Of a DNA stretch of 64,000 bases, positions 1 through 10,083 are shown piece by piece. The DNA lies in NCBI RefSeq assembly GCF_000400715.1, contig NZ_KE007345.1, forward strand, positions 382,351-446,350, given 5' to 3'. A program made the translations under genes and the position numbers. Origin of the DNA: Acinetobacter genomosp. 15BJ (lineage in GTDB: Bacteria > Pseudomonadota > Gammaproteobacteria > Pseudomonadales > Moraxellaceae). The notes beneath the pieces are model-generated. The model saw nothing but the letters and a program-made list of their open reading frames with translations, was not told where the DNA came from and made no database searches. Every line of letters starts with the position of its first letter. Positions within the stretch are counted from its first letter, which is position 1.

Positions 1-232
1 CTTGTTCTTGCGACCATAAGCCTGGTGTATTGGCATATCCCGCTGCTTTAGGGCTAATCACTGTTGCTTCGGTAATAATAAGGCCAGCATTAGCGCGTTG
101 TTGGTAATATTCCACCATCAAATCGTTTGGAATACGCTGTGCACCACTACGTGCTCTCGTTAAAGGAGCTAAAACCAAGCGGTTTTTAATCGTGAAATCA
201 CCTACTTGCAAAGTAGAATTTAGTTCAGCCAT
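1..232 (-). CDS. Old Yellow Enzyme family flavin oxidoreductase (5' part only)
   Basis: Only the first ~77 codons are in the window; the gene runs off the left edge. The N-terminus reads as an FMN-dependent Old Yellow Enzyme (NemA/alkene reductase type): a short lead-in, then the NRLVLAPLTRARS strand at about residues 16-28, which forms the first barrel strand and FMN contact in this family, and later an ITEATVISP stretch. Family members reduce activated C=C bonds, maleimides or nitro compounds with NAD(P)H in the cytoplasm. The gene lies 27 bp downstream of an ArsR-type regulator on the same strand, so the two probably form an operon induced by an electrophile or metal. The substrate cannot be inferred. 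Confidence 0.85.
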   Translation of the reverse strand, partial: MAELNSTLQVGDFTIKNRLVLAPLTRARSGAQRIPNDLMVEYYQQRANAGLIITEATVISPKAAGYANTPGLWSQEQ

Positions 233-259
233 GATCGCCTCAACTTACACTTCTTCGAT

Positions 260-562
260 TTAAAGTGCTTGTTTTAAATGTTCGATATATTGCTGAATCA
301 AAGCTTCATTGCGCGTGAAATAAGACCACTGTCCATATTTCTCAACCTTAATCAAACCTGCCTGTTGTAGTACAGACAAATGATTCGACATGGTCGATTG
401 CGCAACTTTTCCTAAACGTTCGATGTGCCCTGCACATACACCCCGTTCAAAACTACCACCACATTGCTCAACGGGTAGAAATTGCTCAGGCTCTTTTAGC
501 CATTGCAAAATCTGTCGACGTAATGGATTGGCTAAGGCTTTGCTTATAACATCAATATCCAT
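260..562 (-). CDS. ArsR/SmtB-family winged-helix transcriptional repressor
   Basis: About 100 residues. The segment from ALANPLRRQILQWL through QSTMSNHLSVLQQAGLI is the classic ArsR winged helix-turn-helix. Two cysteines (CGG and GVCAG) between the first helix and the recognition helix could sense a metal or electrophile. I place the start at the ATG whose complement ends at 562, which is preceded by GGTGAG; a longer 114-residue form starting at 604 is possible. It lies directly upstream of the flavin oxidoreductase on the same strand, so it probably autoregulates the pair. The upstream region holds tandem AT-rich repeats suited to be its operator. The inducer is unknown. Confidence 0.88.
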   Translation of the reverse strand: MDIDVISKALANPLRRQILQWLKEPEQFLPVEQCGGSFERGVCAGHIERLGKVAQSTMSNHLSVLQQAGLIKVEKYGQWSYFTRNEALIQQYIEHLKQAL

Positions 563-616
563 AGACTCACCACGTTTCTCAAGCGGCAACGCTTTGTTCA
601 GCACCTGAAACCAGTA

Positions 617-680
617 TATCGAAGTTTTTAAATATTAATATCCATTTTTTTCGATATTAATATCATATTTTTTCGATTAA
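617..680. promoter_or_regulatory. Tandem operator-like repeats upstream of the arsR gene
   Basis: Two direct copies of a 22-bp unit (ATATTAATAT, then an AT spacer ending TTCGA) lie at 632-653 and 654-675. A third TATCGA-containing remnant is near 617. ATATTAATAT is itself palindromic, so each copy could bind an ArsR dimer. The location just upstream of the repressor suggests autoregulatory operators overlapping the promoter. Binding is inferred. Confidence 0.55.
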
Positions 681-724
681 CCAGCCGATGCTGAACGAGA
701 TTGCCGTTTCAATTGGATTAAAAC

Positions 725-1820
725 TTATAAACCTTGTTTCAAACTTGCTTCGATGAACTTATCTAAGTCACCATCTAGCACTGCTTTGGTATTGGAGTTT
801 TCCACACCTGTACGTAAGTCTTTAATACGTGAGTCATCTAGGACATACGAACGAATTTGACTTCCCCAACCGATATCTGACTTCGAGTCTTCTAAGGCTT
901 GAGCAGCTTCATTACGTTTACTCATCTCTAATTCATAGAGTTTGGCACGTAATTGCTTCCACGCATGGTCACGGTTGGCATGCTGTGAACGTTGGTTCTG
1001 ACACGCCACCACAATACCTGTCGGTGCGTGAGTTAAACGAACCGCGGAATCAGTTTTGTTAATGTGCTGACCACCTGCACCCGAAGCACGGTAAGTATCG
1101 GTACGGACATCGGATGGATTGATATCAATTTCGATATTGTCATCAATCTCAGGGGAAATGAATACCGCAGAGAATGAAGTATGGCGGTTGTTATTACTGT
1201 CAAATGGTGACTTACGCACTAAACGATGTACGCCACTTTCAGTACGTAACCAACCATAAGCAAATTCACCATCCACACGAATGGTTGCTGATTTAATTCC
1301 AGCGACATCACCGTCTGATACTTCCATCAATTCAGCTTTAAAGCCATGACGTTCGATCCAGCGTAGATACATGCGCAATAACATCGAAGCCCAGTCTTGC
1401 GCTTCTGTACCACCTGAACCTGATTGAATTTCAAGGAAGCACGGATTTGGATCCATCGGATTACTGAACATACGGCGGAATTCAAGATTACCTAATGCCT
1501 GTTCAGCACTGTCTAATTCTGCTTGAACATCCAACAATAAACTTTCATCATCCGCTTCAACTGCAAGGTCAAGCATGGCTTTTGCATCATCTAACTGTTC
1601 AGCAAGACGATCAAATACACCTAATGTGTTTTCTAAACTGCCCTTTTCTTTTGCGATGGCCTGAGCACGGCTTTGATCATTCCAAATCGCAGGGTCTTCT
1701 AATTCTCTTAAAACTTCTTCTAAACGCTCAGCTTTTAGATCGTAGTCAAAGATACCCCCGTAGTGTTTGGCTACGATCAGATAAATCTTTCAATTGAATT
1801 AAATACGGATTAATTTCCAC
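725..1820 (-). CDS. prfB: Peptide chain release factor 2 (programmed +1 frameshift)
   Basis: RF2 recognises UGA and UAA stop codons in the ribosomal A site and triggers peptide release. The main frame holds the SPF stop-recognition tripeptide (in RKSPFDSNN) and the GGQ catalytic motif ([11 protein letters not shown]). The first 24 codons are in another frame: a GTG start (complement of 1818-1820) opens [12 protein letters not shown] and leads to LRGYL followed by UGA, matching the E. coli RF2 start and frameshift site. Joining the frames at CUU-UGA-C gives about 364 residues, the usual length. Expression is therefore autoregulated by RF2 level. In many bacteria prfB precedes lysS; here the downstream neighbour is the arsR gene. 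Confidence 0.96.
1743..1762 (-). promoter_or_regulatory. prfB programmed +1 frameshift site
   Basis: On the minus strand the sequence reads CGGGGGTATCTTTGACTAC. A GGGGG Shine-Dalgarno-like element sits a few bases upstream of the slippery CUU codon and the in-frame UGA (complement of 1746-1748), followed by C. This is the canonical RF2 autoregulatory site. Low RF2 lets the ribosome slip +1 into the main frame. Confidence 0.95.
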
Positions 1821-2229
1821 GCGTGTTTTCTCACAACTTTTTCACTTAATCCGCTATTTTAACATAACTGTTTTGGTCGACACAGCCATGTCATTTTCAA
1901 TACCTTTATTTATTAAAATTGATTTTTTTAATTACTTAATTTTATGCCCAAAATGTTTGTTCAAATGTATTAGCTCCAAGTTTTTGTATGAAAATTAGAC
2001 TATTTACACTAAAACACACAATCTCTCCTAAGTTTTAATAAATCAAAACATTGATTTTTTATCAAACAATATCAATAAGATAAAATGTCAAAATTACAAG
2101 TCAATTACATTTGTACTGTTTGATTACTTTATCAAGATTGACGATCACGAAAATTACTCTAGACTCGAGTTGTAACAAAACATGTATCAGTGTTTAACAC
2201 TTGGTTTAAATCTTAATGAGGAAACAACC
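1821..2229 (+). promoter_or_regulatory. 409-bp AT-rich intergenic region with promoter and leader of the first barrel gene
   Basis: No coding signal was found. A promoter candidate is TTGACG at 2138-2143, a 16-bp spacer and TAGACT at 2160-2165, followed at 2171-2187 by TGTAACAAAACATGTAT. The same arrangement occurs upstream of the next gene (3174-3224). A ribosome-binding site (TGAGGA) lies just before the ATG at 2230. The first ~250 bases also carry the prfB 5' region on the other strand. Confidence 0.6.
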
Positions 2230-3042
2230 ATGAAAAAATTAGCAATTGCATCAGCACTTTTATCTGCAATCGCAGTAACAGGCACTGCTCATGCTTATCA
2301 AGCTGAGGTAGGTGGTTCTTATACCTATAAAGACCAAGATCGTTTTGGTGACAGTGATCGTTTCAGCGTAGACGGCAAATATTATTTTAATCCAGTACAA
2401 ACACGTAATGCACCTCTTGCAGAAGCAGCGTTCCTTGACCGTGCGAGCAATGTAAAAGCACAGTACGCTTATGAAAAAGACGATGCATTCAAAAACAATC
2501 AATATGGCGCAGGTATTGAATACTTTGTTCCAAACAGCGATTTCTATTTAAGCGGTAATATTGGCCGTGAAGAAATCAAACCAAATTCTAAATATGCAAC
2601 TGACGAAGACAAATTAAAAATCAACCATTATTCAGCGGAAGTTGGTTACTTACCAGCACCAGGTTTATTGGTTGCCGCGGGTGCGAAGACTGTTGACGTG
2701 AAAGATGGCGACCGTGAAACTAGTCCAACACTTCGTGCGAAGTATGTGACTAAAATGGGTCAAAATGACGTGAACTTAGAAGCATATACTGCTTTTGGTG
2801 ACAACAAAGAAGTGAAGTTGAAAGGTGATTACTTCATCGATAAAACTTTAAGTGTTGGTGTTGATTATCAAAAACTTAAATATGATGACACTATCATCAA
2901 TTCAAATGAATGGGGTATTTCTGCGAAGAAATTCTTCAATCAACAAGTGAGTTTAGAAGGCCGTGTAGGCTTCGGTAACGATAAATCATATATTGATAAT
3001 GACTACACGTCATTTGGTATTCGTGGTGCATACCGCTTCTAA
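2230..3042 (+). CDS. Acinetobacter-type outer-membrane beta-barrel protein (putative porin), copy 1
   Basis: 270 residues. A signal peptide (MKKLAIASAL to the AHA/Y cleavage region near residue 22) is followed by alternating amphipathic strands rich in Tyr, Gly, Asp and Lys. It ends in a C-terminal aromatic residue (GAYRF), the usual BAM-recognised end of an outer-membrane barrel. I recognise it as a family annotated 'putative porin' in Acinetobacter; substrate unknown. The ATG at 2230 follows a TGAGGA ribosome-binding site; an upstream in-frame extension lacks one. It is a tandem paralogue of the next gene, sharing the FNxVQTRNAPLAEAAFLD block near residue 60. A rho-independent terminator follows. 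Confidence 0.85.
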   Translation: MKKLAIASALLSAIAVTGTAHAYQAEVGGSYTYKDQDRFGDSDRFSVDGKYYFNPVQTRNAPLAEAAFLDRASNVKAQYAYEKDDAFKNNQYGAGIEYFVPNSDFYLSGNIGREEIKPNSKYATDEDKLKINHYSAEVGYLPAPGLLVAAGAKTVDVKDGDRETSPTLRAKYVTKMGQNDVNLEAYTAFGDNKEVKLKGDYFIDKTLSVGVDYQKLKYDDTIINSNEWGISAKKFFNQQVSLEGRVGFGNDKSYIDNDYTSFGIRGAYRF

Positions 3043-3070
3043 GACTTGAACAGAAGTTTGTAACATCGGA

Positions 3071-3099
3071 AACGCCCTGAATCATTCAGGGCGTTTTTT
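3071..3099 (+). terminator. Rho-independent terminator of barrel gene 1
   Basis: ACGCCCTGA, a short loop and TCAGGGCGT form a GC-rich stem followed by a T run, 28 bp after the stop codon. Confidence 0.9.
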
Positions 3100-3173
3100 A
3101 TTGCCCCCTGTTTTCTTATCATTTTCAATCCTCCCTTTCTGATCTTTTTTCAGCTTAATCCTTTATTTAAGAA

Positions 3174-3224
3174 TTGACGCTTAGCTATTTTTGAATACAC
3201 TACTCCGTGTAACAAAATATGTAT
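3174..3224 (+). promoter_or_regulatory. Promoter/leader of barrel gene 2, duplicate of the one at 2138-2187
   Basis: TTGACG (3174-3179), a 16-bp spacer, TACACT (3196-3201), then TGTAACAAAATATGTAT (3208-3224). The last motif matches 16 of 17 bases of the motif in front of the first barrel gene, at nearly the same distance from the -10 element. The two copies of the whole unit probably share a regulator or leader-RNA feature. Confidence 0.6.
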
Positions 3225-3248
3225 TATTTTTAATCGGGGGAAATTCGA

Positions 3249-4106
3249 ATGAAAAAATTAAGTCTTCTTGCAACACTTGTAAGTGCTGGCTTTGCCATCA
3301 ATGCCCATGCTTATCAAACTGAAGCCAACGGTGCATATGAACATATCAATATGGATGAAGGGAAAGGCAACAGCGCAGTCATCAGCGGGAAATATTATTT
3401 TAACTCTGTGCAAACCCGTAATGCGCCTTTGGCAGAGGCTGCTTTCTTAGATAAAGCATCAAATATTGGCGGTGGCTATGCTTATAGCAAACTGAAAGAT
3501 GACGAAGATTTTGGTGACTTACAATTCAATATTATCGGCTTTCAAGGCGAGTTCTACGTCCCTAACTCACAATTCTATCTTTCTGGTGCCCTCCATCGTA
3601 CCAATGTCAAAGCAACAATTAATGGTGTAGGCTCTAATTCTGAAAATGGCGATGGCTACAGTCTTGAAGCAGGTTTCTTACCAATCAATGGATTACTCCT
3701 TGCAGTGGGTGTTGCAGATTTATCTGATAGCCTAAATCCAGTTCAGGTTGCTCAATACGGCTTTAGCAATACGCTTTCAAACGCTGCAATTGTATCTGGC
3801 GAAAATAACGATACCGCTGTTTCTTTACGCGCGAAATATGTTTCACAAATTGGCGGTTACTATACCAACTTTGAAGCACTGAGTTATATTGGAGATGAAA
3901 CGACGTATCGCCTAGGTGCTGATCTTTATCTTGATCCAACCCTCAGTGTCGGCATCTCATTTGCAGATTCTACCGCTGATGATTCAGACAGTGTTTTCAA
4001 TATTCACGCTCAGAAATTCTTTACGCCACAATTTGCTTTAGGCATCGGTTATACCACAACAGATGGTGTTGATTCTTATGGTCTCAACGGTACTGTCCGC
4101 TTCTAA
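3249..4106 (+). CDS. Acinetobacter-type outer-membrane beta-barrel protein (putative porin), copy 2
   Basis: 285 residues. The signal peptide ends near AHA/Y at about residue 21, followed by a barrel of alternating strands ending in GTVRF with a terminal Phe. It is paralogous to the preceding gene: both share the mature N-terminus YQ(A/T)E and the VQTRNAPLAEAAFLD block. The middle has diverged, with a longer loop near residues 155-190. The ATG at 3249 follows a strong GGGGGA ribosome-binding site. It is separately promoted and terminated, so the two genes can be expressed independently. Transport function is not determinable here. Confidence 0.85.
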   Translation: MKKLSLLATLVSAGFAINAHAYQTEANGAYEHINMDEGKGNSAVISGKYYFNSVQTRNAPLAEAAFLDKASNIGGGYAYSKLKDDEDFGDLQFNIIGFQGEFYVPNSQFYLSGALHRTNVKATINGVGSNSENGDGYSLEAGFLPINGLLLAVGVADLSDSLNPVQVAQYGFSNTLSNAAIVSGENNDTAVSLRAKYVSQIGGYYTNFEALSYIGDETTYRLGADLYLDPTLSVGISFADSTADDSDSVFNIHAQKFFTPQFALGIGYTTTDGVDSYGLNGTVRF

Positions 4107-4125
4107 TCAATAACGTGTAACGATT

Positions 4126-4155
4126 AAAAAATCCGCTCATCAGAGCGGATTTTTT
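4126..4155. terminator. Bidirectional terminator between barrel gene 2 and recJ
   Basis: A-run, ATCCGCTC, 4-nt loop, GAGCGGAT, T-run. The genes converge here (recJ stop at 4154), so the hairpin can serve both strands. Confidence 0.9.
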
Positions 4156-5854
4156 ACTGTTTTAAATAAGCGATTTGCAATTGTAGGCTGGTGTTGCCAT
4201 TAAAGACATTCCGTTCCAAGGTGTAGACTAAATCGACATAACCCAGCATTGGATTAAATTCAAAACGGTCCATCGCATTAAATGCAATCGCATCAATCGA
4301 ATGTGAGCCGACCGCTAATTTGAGTTTTAAATGTTGCTCTTTGAGCCAACGATAATCGATTATTTTGAATCGCCCCTCAAATTGCGGCAGTGGAAACTTC
4401 TGCCCCCAAGGCCCAAGTTGCTCAATCCAATCTAGCGTCCCTAAATGTAAATCTGCATCACCCAGCTCACCATCAGTCCATAAGGTCGCCGTGAATAAAT
4501 CATCATCCATTGCGGCAATCGCTTGGGTGAAAGCGATTTTGAATGCATCGAAGTTTTCTTTCTTCAGAGTTAAACCCGCTGCAGCGGCATGCCCACCAAA
4601 ATGACTGACCAAATGTGGATATTGTTCTGCAACTTGCTCAATGGTATCGCGAATATGAATACCATCAATCGACCGTGCTGAACCTTTAATATGAATGCCA
4701 TCTTCATCGGGAGCAAATACCAGACTTGGACGATGGAATTGCTCTTTTAAACGCCCAGCCACAATGCCAATCACACCTTGGTGCCATTGCTCATCAAACA
4801 TCACCAGTGCTGCAGGTAAATGCTCTGTTTCCAACTGAATATGTTGCAAAGCACTTAGCGCTTGCTGCTTCATTTCGGTTTCAACTTGACGGCGTTCGAT
4901 ATTGAGCTGATTCAACTGTTGTGCAATCGGATAAGCAGTTACCATATCCGCCGCAAGTAAACACTCAATTCCGATCCGCATGCTTTCCATACGGCCTGCC
5001 GCATTGATTCGCGGGCCCACCACAAAACCTAAATCCTGTGCACGTAAACTGGCTGCGTCACGTCCTGCAATATCCAGTAAGGCTAAAATACCCGCACGAC
5101 ATTGATGTTGCTGAATCCGCTTTAATCCGGCATCAATCAAGATACGATTGTTATAATCCAAACTGGCGACATCAGCATAGGTACCCAATGCAACCAAATC
5201 GAGATACTGGGTCACTTTACTGCTGCTTTTGCCCTGCTGGCTGCGAGCACTGGCTAATTTCGCCAATACATAAAAAGCCACCCCAACCCCAGCCAAAGCC
5301 TTACTTGAAAACTCACAACCGAGTTGGTTCGGATTAACCACAGCCTCAGCACAAGGTGTCGACTTGGTGGTTAAATGGTGATCGGTAATGATTACCTGCA
5401 TACCTAAAGCCTGAGCCGTGTCTACACCCGCATGGCTCGATATACCATTATCCACAGTAATCAAAAGATCTGGCTGATAGCTTTGCTTTGCCAATTCAGC
5501 AATTGCAGGTGTGAGCCCATAACCATACTTAAAACGATCAGGAACCAAATACTCAACTTTGGCGCCCATATCTTGCAAAACCAGAACCATTAAAGCGGTA
5601 CTGGTCGCGCCATCAGCATCATAGTCCCCTACAATCACGATCTGTTTTTGCTGATCAATGGCTTGATCGATCAATGCAACTGCCTGCCCCAATCCCTTAA
5701 GCTCTGGAGATAGCAAGTGTTTAAGCTTCAGTTCCAGCTCTTGCTCAGACTGCACACCACGCCTTGCTAAAATTTCAGCAATAAAAGCAGGCACGCCCTG
5801 AAACTGTTCAGGGCGTGTGAGCAATGGTCTTTTTTGAATTTGAATCTGCGTCAT
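4154..5854 (-). CDS. recJ: Single-stranded-DNA-specific 5'-3' exonuclease RecJ
   Basis: 566 residues, the usual length. RecJ degrades ssDNA 5' to 3' in RecF-pathway recombination and mismatch/base excision repair. The DHH-superfamily metal ligands are visible: GDYDADGATST near residue 75, a TVDNG motif, IITDHH near residue 157, then the DHHA1 domain with FGGHAAAAGLT near residues 418-428. An OB-like C-terminal domain follows. The stop of the upstream gene pdxH and the RecJ ATG abut, so the two are co-transcribed. The start is the ATG at 5854. Confidence 0.96.
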   Translation of the reverse strand: MTQIQIQKRPLLTRPEQFQGVPAFIAEILARRGVQSEQELELKLKHLLSPELKGLGQAVALIDQAIDQQKQIVIVGDYDADGATSTALMVLVLQDMGAKVEYLVPDRFKYGYGLTPAIAELAKQSYQPDLLITVDNGISSHAGVDTAQALGMQVIITDHHLTTKSTPCAEAVVNPNQLGCEFSSKALAGVGVAFYVLAKLASARSQQGKSSSKVTQYLDLVALGTYADVASLDYNNRILIDAGLKRIQQHQCRAGILALLDIAGRDAASLRAQDLGFVVGPRINAAGRMESMRIGIECLLAADMVTAYPIAQQLNQLNIERRQVETEMKQQALSALQHIQLETEHLPAALVMFDEQWHQGVIGIVAGRLKEQFHRPSLVFAPDEDGIHIKGSARSIDGIHIRDTIEQVAEQYPHLVSHFGGHAAAAGLTLKKENFDAFKIAFTQAIAAMDDDLFTATLWTDGELGDADLHLGTLDWIEQLGPWGQKFPLPQFEGRFKIIDYRWLKEQHLKLKLAVGSHSIDAIAFNAMDRFEFNPMLGYVDLVYTLERNVFNGNTSLQLQIAYLKQ

Positions 5855-6505
5855 TTATGGCATCAAACGTTGTATAGTCCAAAGACCGTTTTGTTTTTCA
5901 TAACTTAAACGATCATGTAAGCGATTTGGTCGCCCTTGCCAAAACTCATAATAATCTGCTTCTAAGCGATAACCGCCCCAAAATTCAGGCTTATCCAACT
6001 CATCTTGAACTTGGCTTTGCAGCGCTTGAAAACGTTGTTGTAATAACTCACGACTTTCAATTACCCCACTTTGTGGGGTACTGATATGCGCAGCAATCTG
6101 ACTATCACGCGGACGTTTATGATAATAATCCGTCGATTCTTGCTCAGAAATTTTGATGACCTTGCCACCAATGCGGATCTGACGCTCTAGACTTGGCCAA
6201 TAAAACAGCAACTCCGCATATGGATTGTCAGCTAAGTCTAAACCCTTTTGGCTGTCATAATTGGTATAGAAATCATAACCTGCTTCTGTCGCACCACGTA
6301 ATAATACTGTACGCACATGCGGTCGACCTTGAGCATTTGCTGTCGCTAATGACATCGCATAGGGTTCATGTAAATTGGCAGCTAATGCATGATTAAACCA
6401 ATTCAGAAACTGTAAATGCGGCTGTACGCTGATCTGGGCTTCATGTAATTCACCCTGCTCATAGCTCAAACGCAACTCACTCAGGTCTTTAATGACATCA
6501 CTCAT
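5855..6505 (-). CDS. pdxH: Pyridoxamine/pyridoxine 5'-phosphate oxidase
   Basis: 216 residues. This FMN enzyme makes pyridoxal 5'-phosphate from PNP or PMP using O2, the last step of de novo and salvage B6 synthesis. Family hallmarks include RPHVRTVLLRG (FMN contact), NYDSQKGLDLADNP, LLFYWPSLERQIRIGG and the C-terminal PNRLHDRLSYEK block with conserved Arg/His substrate contacts. It is translated directly upstream of recJ with no gap and 12 bp downstream of glmM, implying a glmM-pdxH-recJ transcription unit. Confidence 0.96.
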   Translation of the reverse strand: MSDVIKDLSELRLSYEQGELHEAQISVQPHLQFLNWFNHALAANLHEPYAMSLATANAQGRPHVRTVLLRGATEAGYDFYTNYDSQKGLDLADNPYAELLFYWPSLERQIRIGGKVIKISEQESTDYYHKRPRDSQIAAHISTPQSGVIESRELLQQRFQALQSQVQDELDKPEFWGGYRLEADYYEFWQGRPNRLHDRLSYEKQNGLWTIQRLMP

Positions 6506-6517
6506 GATGGCTCCCCC

Positions 6518-7855
6518 TTAAGCAGCTTGGGCTTGAGCGCGTACCGCATCAGCTAAATGGTTGGCTAAAGCCTCAACCTCTTGCTGCTGATCACCTTCCA
6601 CCATGACACGAATCACAGGCTCGGTACCTGACTTACGAATCAACAAACGACCTCGACCTTTCAGTTGCTGTTCAGCTTTTTCAAATTCTGCAACCAAGGC
6701 TGGAATTGAATATGGATCAATCATGTGTTGTAGACGAACATTCACCAGTACTTGCGGGAATAACACAAAGCCTTCAACCAACTCATGCAGTGCTTTGCCT
6801 TGTTCCACCATTACAGTGAGCACTTGTAATGCTGCAATAATCGCATCACCTGTGGTGCTCTTATCCAAAGTTAGAATATGACCTGAAGGCTCACCACCTG
6901 TAACCCAATTCTTTTCTTCTAGGGCTTGTAATACATAGCGATCGCCAACTTTAGCACGAACAAAGCCAACCTTAGCTTGTTCTAGGGCCAACTCGAGTGC
7001 CATATTACTCATCACGGTGCCTACAACACCCGCTGGCTTATTCTTCGCCTGTGTTGCAAGAATATAGAGAATATGGTCACCATCAATCAACTGACCATTT
7101 TTATCGACCATGACCACACGATCAGCATCTCCGTCGAAAGCAATACCAACATCAGCCTGATGTTCCAACACTACTTTTTGTAGCTGTTCTGGATGAGTCG
7201 AACCGCAATTTTCATTAATGTTTAAACCATCAGGTTCATTAAATAAAGGAATAACTTTGGCACCGAGCTCACGGAATACAGAAGGCCCTACGCTATAGGC
7301 TGCACCATTGGCACAGTCCACTACGATTTTTAAATTGCGTAAGTCAAAGTGATACGGGAAAGTCGATTTACAGAATTCGATATAACGACCATTGGCATCT
7401 TTAACACGAACACTTTTACCCAAATTTGCAGTGTCTTCAATCACTAAATCTTTTTCGAGTTCCTGATTGATTTCGTCTTGCAACGTATCAGGTAATTTCT
7501 TACCTGCACTTGAGAAGAATTTAATACCGTTATCAAAATAAGGATTATGTGATGCTGAAATCACGATCCCAGCATGTGCGTGTAATGCGCGAGTTAAATG
7601 TGCAATGGCAGGTGTTGGGAGTGGGCCCAATAAATGTACATAAACACCAGCTGCATTCAAACCTGCCTGTAAAGCTGCTTCTAAAATATAACCTGATAAG
7701 CGTGTGTCTTTCCCCAACACCACAATCGGTTTATTTTTAGGACTATTTCTTTTTAATACTTTCCCTGCAGCAAAGCCAAGTTTTAATGCGAACTCTGGGG
7801 TAATTGGCATTTGTCCAAATTTGCCGCGAATTCCATCAGTACCAAAATAGCTCAT
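6518..7855 (-). CDS. glmM: Phosphoglucosamine mutase
   Basis: 445 residues. Converts glucosamine-6-phosphate to glucosamine-1-phosphate for UDP-GlcNAc, and so for peptidoglycan and LPS. Visible motifs: FGTDGIRG at the N-terminus, the phosphoserine loop [12 protein letters not shown] (Ser near 102), the Mg-binding [12 protein letters not shown] near 240, the sugar-binding GGEPSGH loop near 320, and the C-terminal [12 protein letters not shown] phosphate-binding motif. It is the first gene of a probable operon with pdxH and recJ. The region upstream contains the guaB terminator, so it probably has its own promoter. Confidence 0.97.
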   Translation of the reverse strand: MSYFGTDGIRGKFGQMPITPEFALKLGFAAGKVLKRNSPKNKPIVVLGKDTRLSGYILEAALQAGLNAAGVYVHLLGPLPTPAIAHLTRALHAHAGIVISASHNPYFDNGIKFFSSAGKKLPDTLQDEINQELEKDLVIEDTANLGKSVRVKDANGRYIEFCKSTFPYHFDLRNLKIVVDCANGAAYSVGPSVFRELGAKVIPLFNEPDGLNINENCGSTHPEQLQKVVLEHQADVGIAFDGDADRVVMVDKNGQLIDGDHILYILATQAKNKPAGVVGTVMSNMALELALEQAKVGFVRAKVGDRYVLQALEEKNWVTGGEPSGHILTLDKSTTGDAIIAALQVLTVMVEQGKALHELVEGFVLFPQVLVNVRLQHMIDPYSIPALVAEFEKAEQQLKGRGRLLIRKSGTEPVIRVMVEGDQQQEVEALANHLADAVRAQAQAA

Positions 7856-7932
7856 CTTTTACTCACTTTCTTATCTTTTATATGGTGTGGAACCATATCT
7901 TTCTTCATCTGATTCACTTTACACCAAAACGA

Positions 7933-7960
7933 AAAAACCGTCAGTGGACTGACGGTTTTT
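7933..7960 (-). terminator. Rho-independent terminator of guaB
   Basis: AAAACCGTCAG, 4-nt loop, CTGACGGTTTT, with T runs on both sides, 22 bp after the guaB stop. Confidence 0.9.
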
Positions 7961-7982
7961 CTGTCAACAAAATTACCAAAAA

Positions 7983-9476
<1,494 letters not shown>

Positions 9477-9590
9477 CTATTATAAACAAATTTCACTGTG
9501 ATTTTCATTTTCTATGATGAAAATAATTTCAAGCGCTGCTTAAAAAGCTTTCTGATGCACGTTTATGCCTACCGAATCCTATAACTCCTG

Positions 9591-9956
9591 TTAGCAAACC
9601 TGATCATAATTGTCATTATTTTCAGAGGGCTGCTGCTCAATCGTGACCAACGGAATCAGTTTGTGCACCAACCGCGCCTTGTTACAATGTGAATCGGCAA
9701 TCTGCACTTCCTTGCAACTTGAACTCTGAAATGGATAGATGGAACAGCTCACTTACTGTCCCACTTCCCCTTGCAAAGCCACACATTTGACTTGTGCTTG
9801 CTTGGTTCCCTTCATACAGGAATAAACAGCTGTAAGTGGTTCAACCATGTTCTCAGGGATCTGTTCTGCCTCAGCCCAATAGAAAGAAACACGGTAATTT
9901 GCACAGCAGGCACCACAACTGACACACGCATCTGGTGTCGCAATTTGAGACAACAT
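9591..9956 (-). pseudogene. YkgJ-family cysteine-cluster protein, broken by an in-frame stop
   Basis: The first 67 codons encode the CxxCGACC cluster (DACVSCGACCANYRVSFYW) and CVALQGEVGQ, typical of YkgJ zinc/iron-chelating proteins (UPF0153). A TAA then occurs (complement of 9753-9755), but the same frame continues beyond it with VSCSIYPFQSSSCKE and a CNKARLVH segment to a second stop at 9591-9593, exactly how family members continue. A single nonsense mutation, or a sequencing error, therefore appears to have split a protein of about 121 residues. Function of the family is poorly defined. Confidence 0.75.
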
Positions 9957-10083
9957 TTTCTTAAAATTCTCGTTATCAAATTCAATCCTTTATCTGATGA
10001 ATCCTAAGAAAATTTATTGATAGCGACAAGAGTGCTCAATCAGCGATTTATGTATTTCCCAGTCATTTTCCTGACTCAGAAAT

